From JAVJSU01 sp040219275 (GTDB lineage Bacteria > Chloroflexota > Anaerolineae > Aggregatilineales > Phototrophicaceae): 64,000 bases of DNA. This document shows, one piece after another, positions 8,715-16,236 of the stretch; position 1 is the first letter of the stretch, and every line of letters starts with the position of its first letter. The notes below the pieces were generated by a model. It was given only the letters and a program-made list of their open reading frames with translations, was not told the origin of the DNA and did not search any database. The stretch is taken from NCBI GenBank assembly GCA_040219275.1, contig JAVJSU010000024.1, forward strand, positions 124,001 through 188,000. Direction: 5' to 3'. A program made the position numbers and the translations under genes.

Positions 8715-8874
8715 ATGCGGCGGGTGGGCGAGTGTTCTGCAAAGTTTCGGGGGATGGGTGTTGTATTGCCCATCCTGCGGGAAAACTGAGTTGATGGAAG
8801 TGGCACAGGATAGCGTCCTAGAACAAGACTTATGTGACGCGACGGGAGAGGGTGATGATCCTGAAAAATCTTAA
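8701..8874 (+). CDS. Small zinc-ribbon protein
   Basis: 57 aa. Two CxxC knuckles, CDRCGG near the start and CPSCGK at residues ~28-33, predict a single zinc ribbon; the rest is an acidic tail. The start is ATG 8701, overlapping the end of parB by 14 bp. Function unknown; phage zinc ribbons often bind nucleic acid or host polymerase. Its 3' part contains motif copy 3. Confidence 0.6.
   Translation: MACDRCGGWASVLQSFGGWVLYCPSCGKTELMEVAQDSVLEQDLCDATGEGDDPEKS
8815..8836 (+). promoter_or_regulatory. Dispersed bipartite motif, copy 3
   Basis: GTCCTAGAA, N6, TTAT, GTG. It lies inside the zinc-ribbon gene, shortly before the start of the next gene. Confidence 0.72.
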
Positions 8875-9091
8875 CTACTGGTCGATATGTGAGACTCCCC
8901 CGGACACTGTGAAGCGTGCGAAGAAGGCGATGAAGACGATGGACGTGGACGTGTTGCCGAACCCGGCGAAGGGATTTACGCATGTGGGGACGCTGTATGT
9001 CGATCAGTACATGGTGCGGTATCTGGGGCGGATGATTGGGGATGTGTTCCAGTTCGACCCGACGACTCGCCGAGTTACTGAGTGGCTGTGA
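8855..9091 (+). CDS. Phage hypothetical protein
   Basis: 78 aa. ATG 8855 is preferred over upstream GTG codons because GGGAGAGGG sits just before it. It overlaps the zinc-ribbon gene by 20 bp and shares its stop with the next start (TGATG). A pattern of hydrophobic strands (GTLYVDQYMVRYLGRMIGDVFQF) suggests a small beta-rich fold. No family recognised. Confidence 0.55.
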   Translation: MILKNLNYWSICETPPDTVKRAKKAMKTMDVDVLPNPAKGFTHVGTLYVDQYMVRYLGRMIGDVFQFDPTTRRVTEWL

Positions 9092-9393
9092 TGGATGTTG
9101 AGAAATTCACGGATGAGCAGAGGTCGATCTTGATGCGGTTGTATGCGGCGAAGATCGAAGCGTATCAGTACAAGCCTGATCTGGTGGATGCTGAGCATGG
9201 CGGGTTGCTGGTGGAGTTGGGGTTGGTGATGATCGACCCCACCCACGCATGGCTGACCGAGCGGGGTGTGTGGATGTGGGAGAGCTGGTGCGCGGGGTTG
9301 GATGTGAAGTGGCATCGTCCGTCAGCGAGGAAGCGTTCGTTTGATCCGCACATTAAGAAGCCGTGGGGCAAGAAGAAGACTCGGAGCGCGTGA
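9091..9393 (+). CDS. Phage hypothetical protein, winged-helix-like
   Basis: 100 aa, start fused to the previous stop. DEQRSILMRLYAAKIEA followed by GLLVELGLVMIDPTHAWLTERG resembles a small winged helix with a wing ending in a basic tail (KKPWGKKKTRS), which would fit nucleic-acid binding. This is a pattern call only. Confidence 0.55.
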   Translation: MDVEKFTDEQRSILMRLYAAKIEAYQYKPDLVDAEHGGLLVELGLVMIDPTHAWLTERGVWMWESWCAGLDVKWHRPSARKRSFDPHIKKPWGKKKTRSA

Positions 9394-9737
9394 TGAGTGA
9401 GCGGGAGTGGGTGGTGCATAGTCTGGGGTTGTGCCGTGAGCGGGTGAAGAAGTTCAACGCACGGCATGAAGCGGTGGATGATCCGATGGCGTACTTTCGC
9501 AGGTTGAAGTGGGAGCTTGATTGGCGGGAGTACGTGTGGAAGATGGTGGTCGCCGGGCGTGTGGGTGAATTGTCCGTTGTGGGGCGCGTGTGGTGGGAGT
9601 ATATGAAGGGGCACGCACAGGCGCAGGTGGAGCGGCACGCGGGGCGAATGGATGAGGAGATGTTCAGGAAGCGGGCGGAGCATCTGCGGCGGAAGAGAGA
9701 GATCAGGTTAGCGAATATACGGGAGCGGGTGGCGTGA
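9393..9737 (+). CDS. Phage hypothetical basic helical protein
   Basis: 114 aa, starting at ATG 9393 within the previous stop (TGATG). Rich in Arg, Glu and Trp, predicted all-helical, basic C-terminus (FRKRAEHLRRKREIRLANIRERVA). Unknown function. Confidence 0.55.
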   Translation: MSEREWVVHSLGLCRERVKKFNARHEAVDDPMAYFRRLKWELDWREYVWKMVVAGRVGELSVVGRVWWEYMKGHAQAQVERHAGRMDEEMFRKRAEHLRRKREIRLANIRERVA

Positions 9738-10489
9738 ATAAGACTGAGTTCATCATGATACACGGTGGTAAGCCATTGACTCTCGTCTTCTGTAAGCGTG
9801 CGGGATGGTCGTATGGTGTGCAGTTCGGTTACAAAAGTTATGCACCGTGCAGGATGTTGGATTACGTGACTGGCGATTGGCAAGCGTATCTGCAAGCATT
9901 ACAAGACACGGGCGCTACTCAGGCGGTTGTCGCCGACTTTCGTGAACGTGATGAATATGAATGGATATATAAGCGTATGAAGGATGTCTCCGCTATTGGT
10001 GTAACGCCCATCGTCGTCGCAAAGTGGTTCGGTAGTTTGCAATTAATCCATGAATACGTGTTTGACGTAAAGACCCGCATCGGTGTCAGTGTTCCCACAG
10101 GACATATGAATGACGGATTTTTGCCGGATGTTGCTGAGTTTAATAAGTATTCGAGTGAACGGCGCGACATTCATTTGCTTGGTGGGCATCCTGACCAGTG
10201 GCTATACCTGAAAGATTATTATGCGCCCGTTGCTGATGTTGCCAGCATTGACGGGAATGTAATGTATATGCAGGCGTATAAATACGGAAAGATGTGGTCA
10301 CGTCGCGGCTTTTATCATGAGTTTAGAGGGCAAGGGCGTAGCACTCAGGCAATGACCATCGCTAGTATGCGGAACGCTGTTCGTTACTTTCATCATGGTA
10401 CATGGTCAACAGGAAAGCGGGTGGTTACTTGTCAACAGCAACTCGGCATCGTTCCCATTCAGCAGACCCTAATGGTTGAGACTGTATAG
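9734..10489 (+). CDS. Phage protein of unknown function, conserved LGGHPxQ-type
   Basis: 251 aa, GTG start in a GTGA overlap. Recognisable features are HLLGGHPDQWLYL (residues ~140), VASIDGNVMYMQAYKYGKMW (~165-185) and a repeated hydrophobic strand/helix pattern (VTPIVVAKW, RIGVSVPTG) that looks like a TIM-barrel-type enzyme fold. I recall similar patterns in phage proteins of the DUF6610 type, but cannot confirm this. Its base composition is more balanced than the neighbours', which suggests a separately acquired gene. Confidence 0.6.
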   Translation: MNKTEFIMIHGGKPLTLVFCKRAGWSYGVQFGYKSYAPCRMLDYVTGDWQAYLQALQDTGATQAVVADFRERDEYEWIYKRMKDVSAIGVTPIVVAKWFGSLQLIHEYVFDVKTRIGVSVPTGHMNDGFLPDVAEFNKYSSERRDIHLLGGHPDQWLYLKDYYAPVADVASIDGNVMYMQAYKYGKMWSRRGFYHEFRGQGRSTQAMTIASMRNAVRYFHHGTWSTGKRVVTCQQQLGIVPIQQTLMVETV

Positions 10490-10508
10490 GTAAGGAAGAG
10501 AGAAAATT

Positions 10509-11528
10509 ATGAACATTATTGAATTATCGGGGGCGACGTTGCGGGTGAACACGGCGCTGGCGGAAGAGATCGGGCTGAATGAGTCGGTTGTTCTGCTACA
10601 GATTGAGTGGTGGATACGGCACAGTAGCAACGTGCGGGATGATCGTCAGTGGACGTATCAGAGCCTGACGGATATGCGGGAGAAGGCATTCCCGTTCTGG
10701 TCTACAACGACGATCAACCGAGCGATTAAGAACCTGATTGTGCGCGGGCTGATCGTGGAGGCCAATTACAACAAACATCAATATGACCGGACGCGGTGGT
10801 TCAGTCTGGACTGTGAGGCGATTGAGGCTCTGGGGTCGGTCAAATTGTCCACATGCAAGGAGACAGAACGCCACATGCAAGTGGACAAAACGCCACATGC
10901 AAGTGGACAAAACGCCACAACGATACCAGAGACTCCACATAAAGAATCCAACAAAGATAACATCATAAGATTCCCGATTGATTCTGATAACGATGATTCT
11001 AAGAACGCTTCTTTGAAAGGGATTGATTCTTTGAAGTCGCAATACGGTACTGACGCGGTGGAGCAGGCGCTGGCAAAAGCAGAGCAGTACGGCGCAAAGA
11101 ATCCGGTGGGGTATGCCCGGCGTGTGTTGGAGAACGACAAGAAGCTGTCGGGTAATCCGTTGTTTAGAAGTATGGGTAAAAGCAATCCCCTCCCCCTAAC
11201 CCCCTCCCCGCTTCGCAATGAGGGGGAATCTAAAAGCGTGCCGGATGTTACCCCACCGGTGGCTAAGTCTGCGGAGGCGGTGCAATGGTCTGCTGTGCTG
11301 GATCAGGTGGCGGTGCATCTGGATAAGCCGAATTATGAGACGTGGGTGCGGGATTGTGAGATTGTGAGCGCGGAGGGTGGTGTGTGGACGGTGCAGGCGG
11401 CGAGTGCGATGGCGCGGGATATGTGCCAGCATCGGCTGTATAAGATCATCCGTGAGATGGCGGGGCGTGTGGTTGGCGCTGAGGTCGAGTTGCGGTTTGT
11501 GGTGAGTGGAGAGGCGGTGGCATCGTGA
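10509..11528 (+). CDS. Replication initiator: winged helix plus DnaA domain I-like C-terminus
   Basis: 339 aa. Residues ~15-110 form a helix-turn-helix/winged domain typical of phage replisome organisers (QWTYQSLTDMREKAFPFWSTTTINRAIKNLIVRGLI). A low-complexity centre carries the iteron array and a C/G-rich repeat. Residues ~255-335 (WSAVLDQVAVHL, YETWVRDCEIVS, AMARDMCQHRLYKIIREMAG) look like DnaA domain I, which in DnaA recruits DnaB helicase. Together these suggest an initiator that binds the origin inside its own gene and recruits the host helicase. No phage helicase or polymerase is encoded. Confidence 0.75.
   Translation: MNIIELSGATLRVNTALAEEIGLNESVVLLQIEWWIRHSSNVRDDRQWTYQSLTDMREKAFPFWSTTTINRAIKNLIVRGLIVEANYNKHQYDRTRWFSLDCEAIEALGSVKLSTCKETERHMQVDKTPHASGQNATTIPETPHKESNKDNIIRFPIDSDNDDSKNASLKGIDSLKSQYGTDAVEQALAKAEQYGAKNPVGYARRVLENDKKLSGNPLFRSMGKSNPLPLTPSPLRNEGESKSVPDVTPPVAKSAEAVQWSAVLDQVAVHLDKPNYETWVRDCEIVSAEGGVWTVQAASAMARDMCQHRLYKIIREMAGRVVGAEVELRFVVSGEAVAS
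10850..10920 (+). repeat. Iteron array, candidate replication origin inside the initiator gene
   Basis: Three tandem 22-bp units (10850-10871 diverged, 10872-10893 and 10894-10915 identical) plus a short fourth start. Each unit opens with CACATGCAAG, and with its neighbours forms CCACATGCAAGTGG, partly palindromic. The period is not a multiple of three, so the protein reads it in different frames. The next ~110 bp are AT-rich, as a duplex-unwinding element would be, and hold motif copy 4. Confidence 0.72.
10984..11005 (-). promoter_or_regulatory. Dispersed bipartite motif, copy 4
   Basis: Read on minus: TTCTTAGAA, N6, TTAT, CAG. It lies within the AT-rich part of the initiator gene next to the iterons. 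Confidence 0.7.
11187..11229 (+). repeat. C/G-rich imperfect palindrome, copy 3 (in frame inside initiator gene)
   Basis: Encodes NPLPLTPSPLRNEGES between the low-complexity centre and the DnaA-like domain; centre of palindrome GCTTCGCAATGA. Confidence 0.72.
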
Positions 11529-11833
11529 ATAAAGAGCTTAAAGATATGAGCGTGCAGGAACTTTTTGAAATGTGGATACGCGGGATGGTTGATTTCAGAA
11601 TGGTGTATCCGCCGAGTAATGGAGCTGCTCTGGATAAATCGCTCCAACTCGGCAAGCTGGTGATCGCTGTGGAAGTGGAAATGGAAAGCCGTTTCCCTGA
11701 CACGTGGAAATTCATCTGGCATTCGTGGATGATGTTGCGCTCTCAGCACGGTGAGGAGTTCGAGAAGCGTAGTGCGCATGTTCAACTTTTACATGCGTTG
11801 GATGAAATACTTGAGAGTATGGGTAAAAAGTAG
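11525..11833 (+). CDS. Phage hypothetical protein
   Basis: 102 aa from a GTG that overlaps the initiator stop. Predicted helical (LKDMSVQELFEMWIRGMVDFR; DTWKFIWHSWMMLRSQHGEEF). No family recognised. Base composition is less G-skewed than that of adjacent genes. Confidence 0.55.
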   Translation: MNKELKDMSVQELFEMWIRGMVDFRMVYPPSNGAALDKSLQLGKLVIAVEVEMESRFPDTWKFIWHSWMMLRSQHGEEFEKRSAHVQLLHALDEILESMGKK

Positions 11834-11911
11834 AGGCGGTGAGCGCGTAGCTTGCCGGATGTGAGTATCTAGTTTAATTGACCCGGTTGAATAGATTAGG
11901 AGCGTGTAGAG

Positions 11912-12172
11912 ATGTGTGAACACTGTGGACAGTTGGAATATGCGGCGGAGTTATCAACCAACAAGTGGCTGAGTGCAGAGCGGAATGCTGAGGAGTTGAG
12001 CACGGCATTGGCGGAGGCGCGGTTGAAGCTGGCGAAACATGACGCTGTGATGGCAGAGGTTGTTATGCTGGTGAAGCGGGCGCATGATGGATCGGGATTT
12101 CCTGTGCGCGGGGTGTTGGATCAGATTTTGAGCGTCGCCGGTGCGGGGGATGAGCAGGCGAAGGCGGGATGA
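11912..12172 (+). CDS. Small phage protein with N-terminal CxxC and coiled coil
   Basis: 86 aa: CEHCGQ at the N-terminus, then a coiled coil (residues ~18-50, AERNAEELSTALAEARLKLA). A single CxxC could bind metal as a dimer. Unknown function. Confidence 0.5.
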   Translation: MCEHCGQLEYAAELSTNKWLSAERNAEELSTALAEARLKLAKHDAVMAEVVMLVKRAHDGSGFPVRGVLDQILSVAGAGDEQAKAG

Positions 12173-12215
12173 ACCCCACCCCCTAACCCCCTCCCCACAC
12201 GTGGAGAGGGGGAAT
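12173..12215 (+). repeat. C/G-rich imperfect palindrome, copy 4 (intergenic)
   Basis: Follows a stop codon directly, centre CACACGTGGAGA, nearly identical to copy 1. Confidence 0.75.
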
Positions 12216-12250
12216 ATTGTTTGGTCGATTGAGTATGGAGGTATGAAGAA

Positions 12251-12769
12251 ATGGAATTTAGCTTTACACCACATCAGGATTCGCAGGATATTGATGTGCC
12301 GTTTATTGAAGATGCACGGGCTGATTTTGCACCGTATTACGACATTCGTTCTAAGACTGTTGCAGATGCACAGCGTGAAATGATGATGGAAATGAGCAAG
12401 CTCGGCGCGATGGTGACACAGGTTGTTGCTGGTGCGTTTGAGAGTGATGGAATGAGACGACACGGTTTTGAGATTCGTTTCTTCTACGATGGGGTGCAGG
12501 GGATGATGCGTGTGGCAGGGTTGCCTATGCGATCTCATCAGACTGATACCAAAATTGCAAAGGTTCAAATACAGGCTCTGTTGAACGTTCGTGATTGGGC
12601 GAAGTCTGCGGTGACGGCTAAGGTGTTCTCGCCGGGTCATGATCCGTTGATTGGACACATCCTACTTCCAGACGGGAGCGGGCGGACGATTGCGGATTAT
12701 GTTCGCACTCAGAAGCACATGCCGATGCTGAGTGGTGGTTCGTCGAATGGGATTGTGATTGAGAAGTGA
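12251..12769 (+). CDS. Phage hypothetical protein
   Basis: 172 aa. A beta-rich centre (RRHGFEIRFFYDGVQGMMRVAGLPMR) is followed by a helix and a second small domain with a conserved-looking LLPDGSGRTIADYVRTQ. Such a pattern is found in small phage proteins near replication genes, but I cannot name a family. Ends in a GTGA overlap with the exonuclease gene. Confidence 0.55.
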   Translation: MEFSFTPHQDSQDIDVPFIEDARADFAPYYDIRSKTVADAQREMMMEMSKLGAMVTQVVAGAFESDGMRRHGFEIRFFYDGVQGMMRVAGLPMRSHQTDTKIAKVQIQALLNVRDWAKSAVTAKVFSPGHDPLIGHILLPDGSGRTIADYVRTQKHMPMLSGGSSNGIVIEK

Positions 12770-13443
12770 ACTGGCAACGGATGCGGGTTAGGCGTGAGGT
12801 TGATGTGCCGCCGGTGAGACCGTGTGCGCTGGCGCGGTGGTTGATGCGTCAGCGCAAAGGCTTCGTCGTGTGGGATACGGAGACGACGGGTTTAGGAGAT
12901 GATGCGAAGATCGTCAGCATCGGGGTTGTGGATCATCAGGCTAATGTCCTGGTGGACACGTTGATTAACCCCGGTGAGCCGATCCCCAGAGATGCCACAC
13001 GGATTCATGGTGTGACGGATGAGATGGTTGCTGATGCGCCGACGTTTGAGCAGGTGTATCAGCAGATCAGGCAATCGTTGCAGGGTAAGCGGTGGGTGAT
13101 CTACAACAAGGGCTATGATACTGCGCGGTTGAAGTATGAGTGTGCGCGGTACTGGTTGCCTCAGATTGTGCCTGCTGAGATGGGGATTACGGAGACTTTT
13201 TACGGCTGGTGGCAATCTCATGAACGGGCTGAGATTTACTGTGCGATGGAGATGTTTGCTGAGGTGTATTGTGATTTCAGCGAGTATCACGGGAATTTTA
13301 AGTGGCAGAATTTGGCGGTGGCGGCGGATCATTATGGGCTGAAAGAATGGCTGGCGCATAATGCGCTGGGTGATGCGCTGATGACGTTGAGTGTGGTTAA
13401 AGAAATGGCGATGGATGAAGATAAGGAGATTGTTCGATCATGA
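12766..13443 (+). CDS. DnaQ-like 3'-5' exonuclease
   Basis: 225 aa. DEDDh-family signature: VVWDTETTGL (first Asp and Glu), RIHGVTDEMVADAPTF, YNKGYDTARLKYE (second Asp), and AHNALGDALMTLSVV (His and last Asp). All four metal-binding acids and the general-base His are present. The size fits a stand-alone proofreading-type exonuclease or RNase T-like trimmer. It sits at the end of the replication block; start is GTG 12766 overlapping the previous stop, with ATG 12781 as alternative. Confidence 0.88.
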   Translation: MNWQRMRVRREVDVPPVRPCALARWLMRQRKGFVVWDTETTGLGDDAKIVSIGVVDHQANVLVDTLINPGEPIPRDATRIHGVTDEMVADAPTFEQVYQQIRQSLQGKRWVIYNKGYDTARLKYECARYWLPQIVPAEMGITETFYGWWQSHERAEIYCAMEMFAEVYCDFSEYHGNFKWQNLAVAADHYGLKEWLAHNALGDALMTLSVVKEMAMDEDKEIVRS

Positions 13444-13913
13444 AATACGATAGCTTAGATTGGCATCAATCACGGGCACTTGAAGCGGAATATGATAAGC
13501 GACATGCTGACAAGATGCCGGAAAAGCCGGAGTTTGAAGTGCCGCATGAAAGCGTGCGGGCGACGGTGGAGACGGATCATAGCACTGATGTGTATGTGCG
13601 TATGAATGCAAACAGTCGGCGCGATTCTGAGGCAACGGCAGAGATGCGCGTGGTGGGGTCTCAGGAACATCTGCGGGTGGCGTTTAAGGACACGTTGAGT
13701 ATTCGCAAATTAATTGCTCAGTTAGAGCGTCTGGCGGATGACATGGATAATTATAATCAGGATTTGCGGTTGTATCTGGCGCGTCAGAAACAATATGAGG
13801 CGGAGAAAGAAGCGTATACGCAGAAGCGCGAGAAAGACCTGCGTGAGGCTTTGAAGTCCGGTAAGTATACGGCAGAGCAGATTGAGCTGAGCAGAGAGGA
13901 CATTCCGTTCTAG
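13440..13913 (+). CDS. Phage hypothetical protein
   Basis: 157 aa, ATGA overlap with the exonuclease gene. A small beta domain (ESVRATVETDHSTDVYVRMNA, AEMRVVGSQEHLRVAF) followed by a long Lys/Glu-rich helix (residues ~85-150). Unknown function. Confidence 0.55.
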   Translation: MKYDSLDWHQSRALEAEYDKRHADKMPEKPEFEVPHESVRATVETDHSTDVYVRMNANSRRDSEATAEMRVVGSQEHLRVAFKDTLSIRKLIAQLERLADDMDNYNQDLRLYLARQKQYEAEKEAYTQKREKDLREALKSGKYTAEQIELSREDIPF

Positions 13914-14044
13914 GGTATAATAGGGGGACTGATTAATACCCCGTGTGGTGAAGGGCGTTACTGATTAAAAGGTTGCGTCCTTCGTTCTAAACTTGTGATA
14001 AAATTGGGATATAAAATAGCTACTTAGAATAGGATTTAGCAGGA
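13914..14044 (+). other. Intergenic region with hairpin and candidate -10
   Basis: Holds TATAAT at 13916-13921, without a clear -35 box, a hairpin with arms GAAGGGCG (13950-13957) and CGTCCTTC (13976-13983) but no T-run, and motif copy 5. It separates the replication block from the next small genes and may be a transcription control point. Confidence 0.4.
14021..14042 (+). promoter_or_regulatory. Dispersed bipartite motif, copy 5 (weaker)
   Basis: TACTTAGAA, N6, TTAG, CAG; two bases off consensus. It overlaps the ribosome site of the next gene. Confidence 0.55.
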
Positions 14045-14266
14045 ATGATGATGAACGGGACACTGGATAATACGATTATTCAGGTGGTGGCACGGACGCA
14101 GAGAGATGTACAGCGCGGGGTGTTGCCGTGGATGGTGCAGGCGCGTTTGGATGTGCCATTGCATGAGGTGAACGTTCGGCGGCGGATGCGTGATTTATGG
14201 CGTAACGGGAAATTAGAGCGCGTCGGCGGGGCTGGATGCCGGAGAGGGTATAAGGTGGCGGCGTGA
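14045..14266 (+). CDS. Small winged-helix protein
   Basis: 73 aa. VQARLDVPLHEVNVRRRMRDLWRNGKLERVGG has the helix-turn-helix then wing pattern of small phage regulators; RRGYKVA ends the wing. It resembles the 70-aa protein at 16024-16236 in layout. Probably a DNA-binding regulator; target unknown. Confidence 0.6.
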   Translation: MMMNGTLDNTIIQVVARTQRDVQRGVLPWMVQARLDVPLHEVNVRRRMRDLWRNGKLERVGGAGCRRGYKVAA

Positions 14267-14730
14267 ATGGATTTAAGGCGATATGTGATGAGTATGTGCC
14301 GATAGCCGCGCCGGTGGTGATCGTTGAAGCGGAGACGGATCGTCAGCCTGCACATGTGCGCGTGGCTGATGCGACGAAGGGGGAGACGATTGCCGGGATT
14401 GCGCTGGACTCTGGATACCCTGAGCAGGTGATTAGCGTGGTGGCTGTTGGTGGGGTGGTTTCATCTTGGCGTGTTTCGCCTCCAGCTTATGAGCAAGTTA
14501 GACGTGTCAGTATTGATGATAGTCGTGCAAACGATGATTTGTTCACACATTTGAATGAGCTTGTGGAGCGTGATCGATTGGAAGTTGAATTGATGGCGAT
14601 ATTCAACTATTCGGAATTGGATGCGCGGAAGGTGCTCCTTGATGAGATGAAGAAGGGGCATGATGCACAGGTGGCATTCGATAATATTAAAGAGCGTTGG
14701 GCTGAGACGGGCGAAAAGCCATCTGCATAA
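14263..14730 (+). CDS. Phage hypothetical protein
   Basis: 155 aa, GTG start in a GTGA overlap. The first half is beta-rich (YVPIAAPVVIVEAETDRQPAHVRVADA), the second helical (LVERDRLEVELMAIFNYSELDARKVLLDEM). The second half has more balanced base composition than the first, which hints at a composite gene. Function unknown; it is the last gene before a terminator. Confidence 0.55.
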   Translation: MNGFKAICDEYVPIAAPVVIVEAETDRQPAHVRVADATKGETIAGIALDSGYPEQVISVVAVGGVVSSWRVSPPAYEQVRRVSIDDSRANDDLFTHLNELVERDRLEVELMAIFNYSELDARKVLLDEMKKGHDAQVAFDNIKERWAETGEKPSA

Positions 14731-14762
14731 AAATTGACATAAAATACAGCAAAAAGTGTGAA

Positions 14763-14790
14763 AAAGCGTCCAGAAATGGGCGTTTTTTGA
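14763..14790 (+). terminator. Rho-independent terminator ending the early block
   Basis: Stem AAGCGTCC/GGGCGTTT with wobble pairs, 6-nt loop and TTTTTT, followed by GATTC as after several other terminators in this phage. Confidence 0.72.
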
Positions 14791-14912
14791 TTCTATCGTT
14801 CGTTATTGTGGAAAAGTTGACGTAGTGTAAAGGTTGAATAAGTGTATATTTCGTGTAGTCATGATGTGATTGCGCGGGAATGGGTCGAAATTAGACAAAG
14901 TGTGACACAGGT

Positions 14913-15323
14913 ATGGGGCTTCCGGGAAAAGTAAGTTTACGAAAAGCGATGGAAGAGACGGGCGGGGTGGTCTCTGATTTGGCGACGCATTTTACAGTGA
15001 CGCGGCAGACGATCTATCGGTGGATCGATCATTATGATATGCGGGCGGAGCTGAGCAAAGCGCGGACTTCGATGCGCGAGGTGGCGAAGGATGTGCTGTA
15101 TGAGAAGCTGATGGAAGGTGACGCAAATATTGCCATGTTTGTGATGCGGCATATGCGTGATGACGGTGAGATGATTGTGCTCCCGCCGGATGTTCTGGCA
15201 TTGATGGAGAGTATGGGTATTTCATCCAGCGATGTGGTAACTGAGTGGGTGGCATTGATGCGAGCGGCGGCGGCTAATCAACGGCATGTCTCTACTGATA
15301 AGACGGATTCTAGGAAGGGATGA
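14913..15323 (+). CDS. Putative terminase small subunit
   Basis: 136 aa. The N-terminal helix-turn-helix (GGVVSDLATHFTVTRQTIYRWIDHYD) is followed by a helical segment (VAKDVLYEKLMEGDANIAMFVMRHM), the arrangement seen in small terminases that recognise pac/cos DNA. It precedes the large subunit, separated only by a nucleotidyltransferase and a small regulator. Identity rests on pattern and position. Confidence 0.6.
   Translation: MGLPGKVSLRKAMEETGGVVSDLATHFTVTRQTIYRWIDHYDMRAELSKARTSMREVAKDVLYEKLMEGDANIAMFVMRHMRDDGEMIVLPPDVLALMESMGISSSDVVTEWVALMRAAAANQRHVSTDKTDSRKG
15295..15316 (-). promoter_or_regulatory. Dispersed bipartite motif, copy 6
   Basis: Read on minus: TTCCTAGAA, N6, TTAT, CAG. On plus its AGGAAG doubles as ribosome site of the nucleotidyltransferase gene. 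Confidence 0.75.
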
Positions 15324-16027
15324 TGAATAGCAGTTGGGTGGGGTTGATACCGGCGGCGGGGCAGGCGACACGGATACACGGATTGCCGAAGTTTTTGCTT
15401 CCGACGGCGGAGGGGCATCTGCTGGGGCGGATTGAGAAGCAGATGCGCGATGCTGGTGTGGGGATGCGGGTGGTGATCGGCAGTAAAGAGACGATGCCGC
15501 TGGTCGATCAGTATGCAGAGAAAAGCTCGCTAAGGGCAATGGTGGCGTGCAGGACGATGAGCGAGGCGCTGTTGAAGTGTCAGAACTTCACGTCTGGCAA
15601 GTGTGTGGTCATGGCGATGCCGGATACGTATATGGCTGATCCGGCGGTGATGCTGGCGGTGATGGATCAGATTGAGCAAGGTGCGGATGTTGCGCTGGGT
15701 GTGTTTTATGCGCGTCCTGAACAGAGGCACAAGCTGGGGATGGTCGAGTGGGATCGGCGGACGGGGCGCGTGCTGGATGTGGTGGATAAACCGCAAGCGA
15801 CTGAACTGGATGAGGCGTGGGGTGTGATGGCGTGGCGGTCTGTGTTCTGGGAGTATCTGGACGTAGGTATGCCCCACTGTGGCTATGGGGTTGTTCCGGC
15901 GATGGCGGATGGGCTGGACGTGCGAGCTGTGCATATCCCCGGCGGGTATTGGGATTGTGGGACGTTCGATGAGTATGCGGATTTGTGCCGGTATCTTGCG
16001 CCTGCTGAAGCTGAGGGGCGGGCATGA
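15320..16027 (+). CDS. Phage sugar-nucleotidyltransferase-like protein
   Basis: 235 aa, GT-A Rossmann fold. The N-terminal GLIPAAGQATRIHGLPKFLLP is the NTP-binding loop and Lys of the NDP-sugar pyrophosphorylases (GlmU/RfbA/GalU). VVMAMPDTYMADPAVML carries the metal-binding Asp region, and KLGMVEWDRRTGRVLDVVDKP and GGYWDCGTFDEY are the usual sugar-site segments. It should make an activated sugar from NTP and sugar-1-phosphate. It sits between small and large terminase and pairs logically with the two glycosyltransferases downstream. Confidence 0.85.
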   Translation: MMNSSWVGLIPAAGQATRIHGLPKFLLPTAEGHLLGRIEKQMRDAGVGMRVVIGSKETMPLVDQYAEKSSLRAMVACRTMSEALLKCQNFTSGKCVVMAMPDTYMADPAVMLAVMDQIEQGADVALGVFYARPEQRHKLGMVEWDRRTGRVLDVVDKPQATELDEAWGVMAWRSVFWEYLDVGMPHCGYGVVPAMADGLDVRAVHIPGGYWDCGTFDEYADLCRYLAPAEAEGRA

Positions 16028-16236
16028 TGGGGGAGTTTCATCTGCATGTGTTGAAGACGGTGGGGTTTACTCAGCGGCGTTTGCAGAGACCTGCGCCCAC
16101 GAAATACATTACGCTGGATGCGCGGGTGGTGATTAGTGAACGACGAATGCGGGATTATCTGCGCGATCTGGAAACGATGGGGAAGGTATGCAGACCGGCG
16201 GGACCTAAGAGCGGGTGGGCGCTGGCGGCGGCATGA
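16024..16236 (+). CDS. Small winged-helix protein
   Basis: 70 aa, ATGATG start overlapping the previous stop. LDARVVISERRMRDYLRDLETMGKVCRPAGPKSGWALAA reads as recognition helix and wing. Similar layout to the 73-aa protein at 14045-14266. Confidence 0.58.
   Translation: MMGEFHLHVLKTVGFTQRRLQRPAPTKYITLDARVVISERRMRDYLRDLETMGKVCRPAGPKSGWALAAA

Noticed and set aside
10850..10920. CRISPR-like array
   Set aside because: The 22-bp units are directly adjacent without spacers and lie inside a coding gene; iterons explain them.
12349..12370. Another copy of the dispersed motif (GTCTTAGAA half-site on minus)
   Set aside because: The left half matches but TTAT is absent at the required distance.
14733..14850. 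Promoter upstream of the terminase block (TTGACA at 14733, TTGACG near 14817)
   Set aside because: No -10 box at 16-18 bp from either -35-like sequence.
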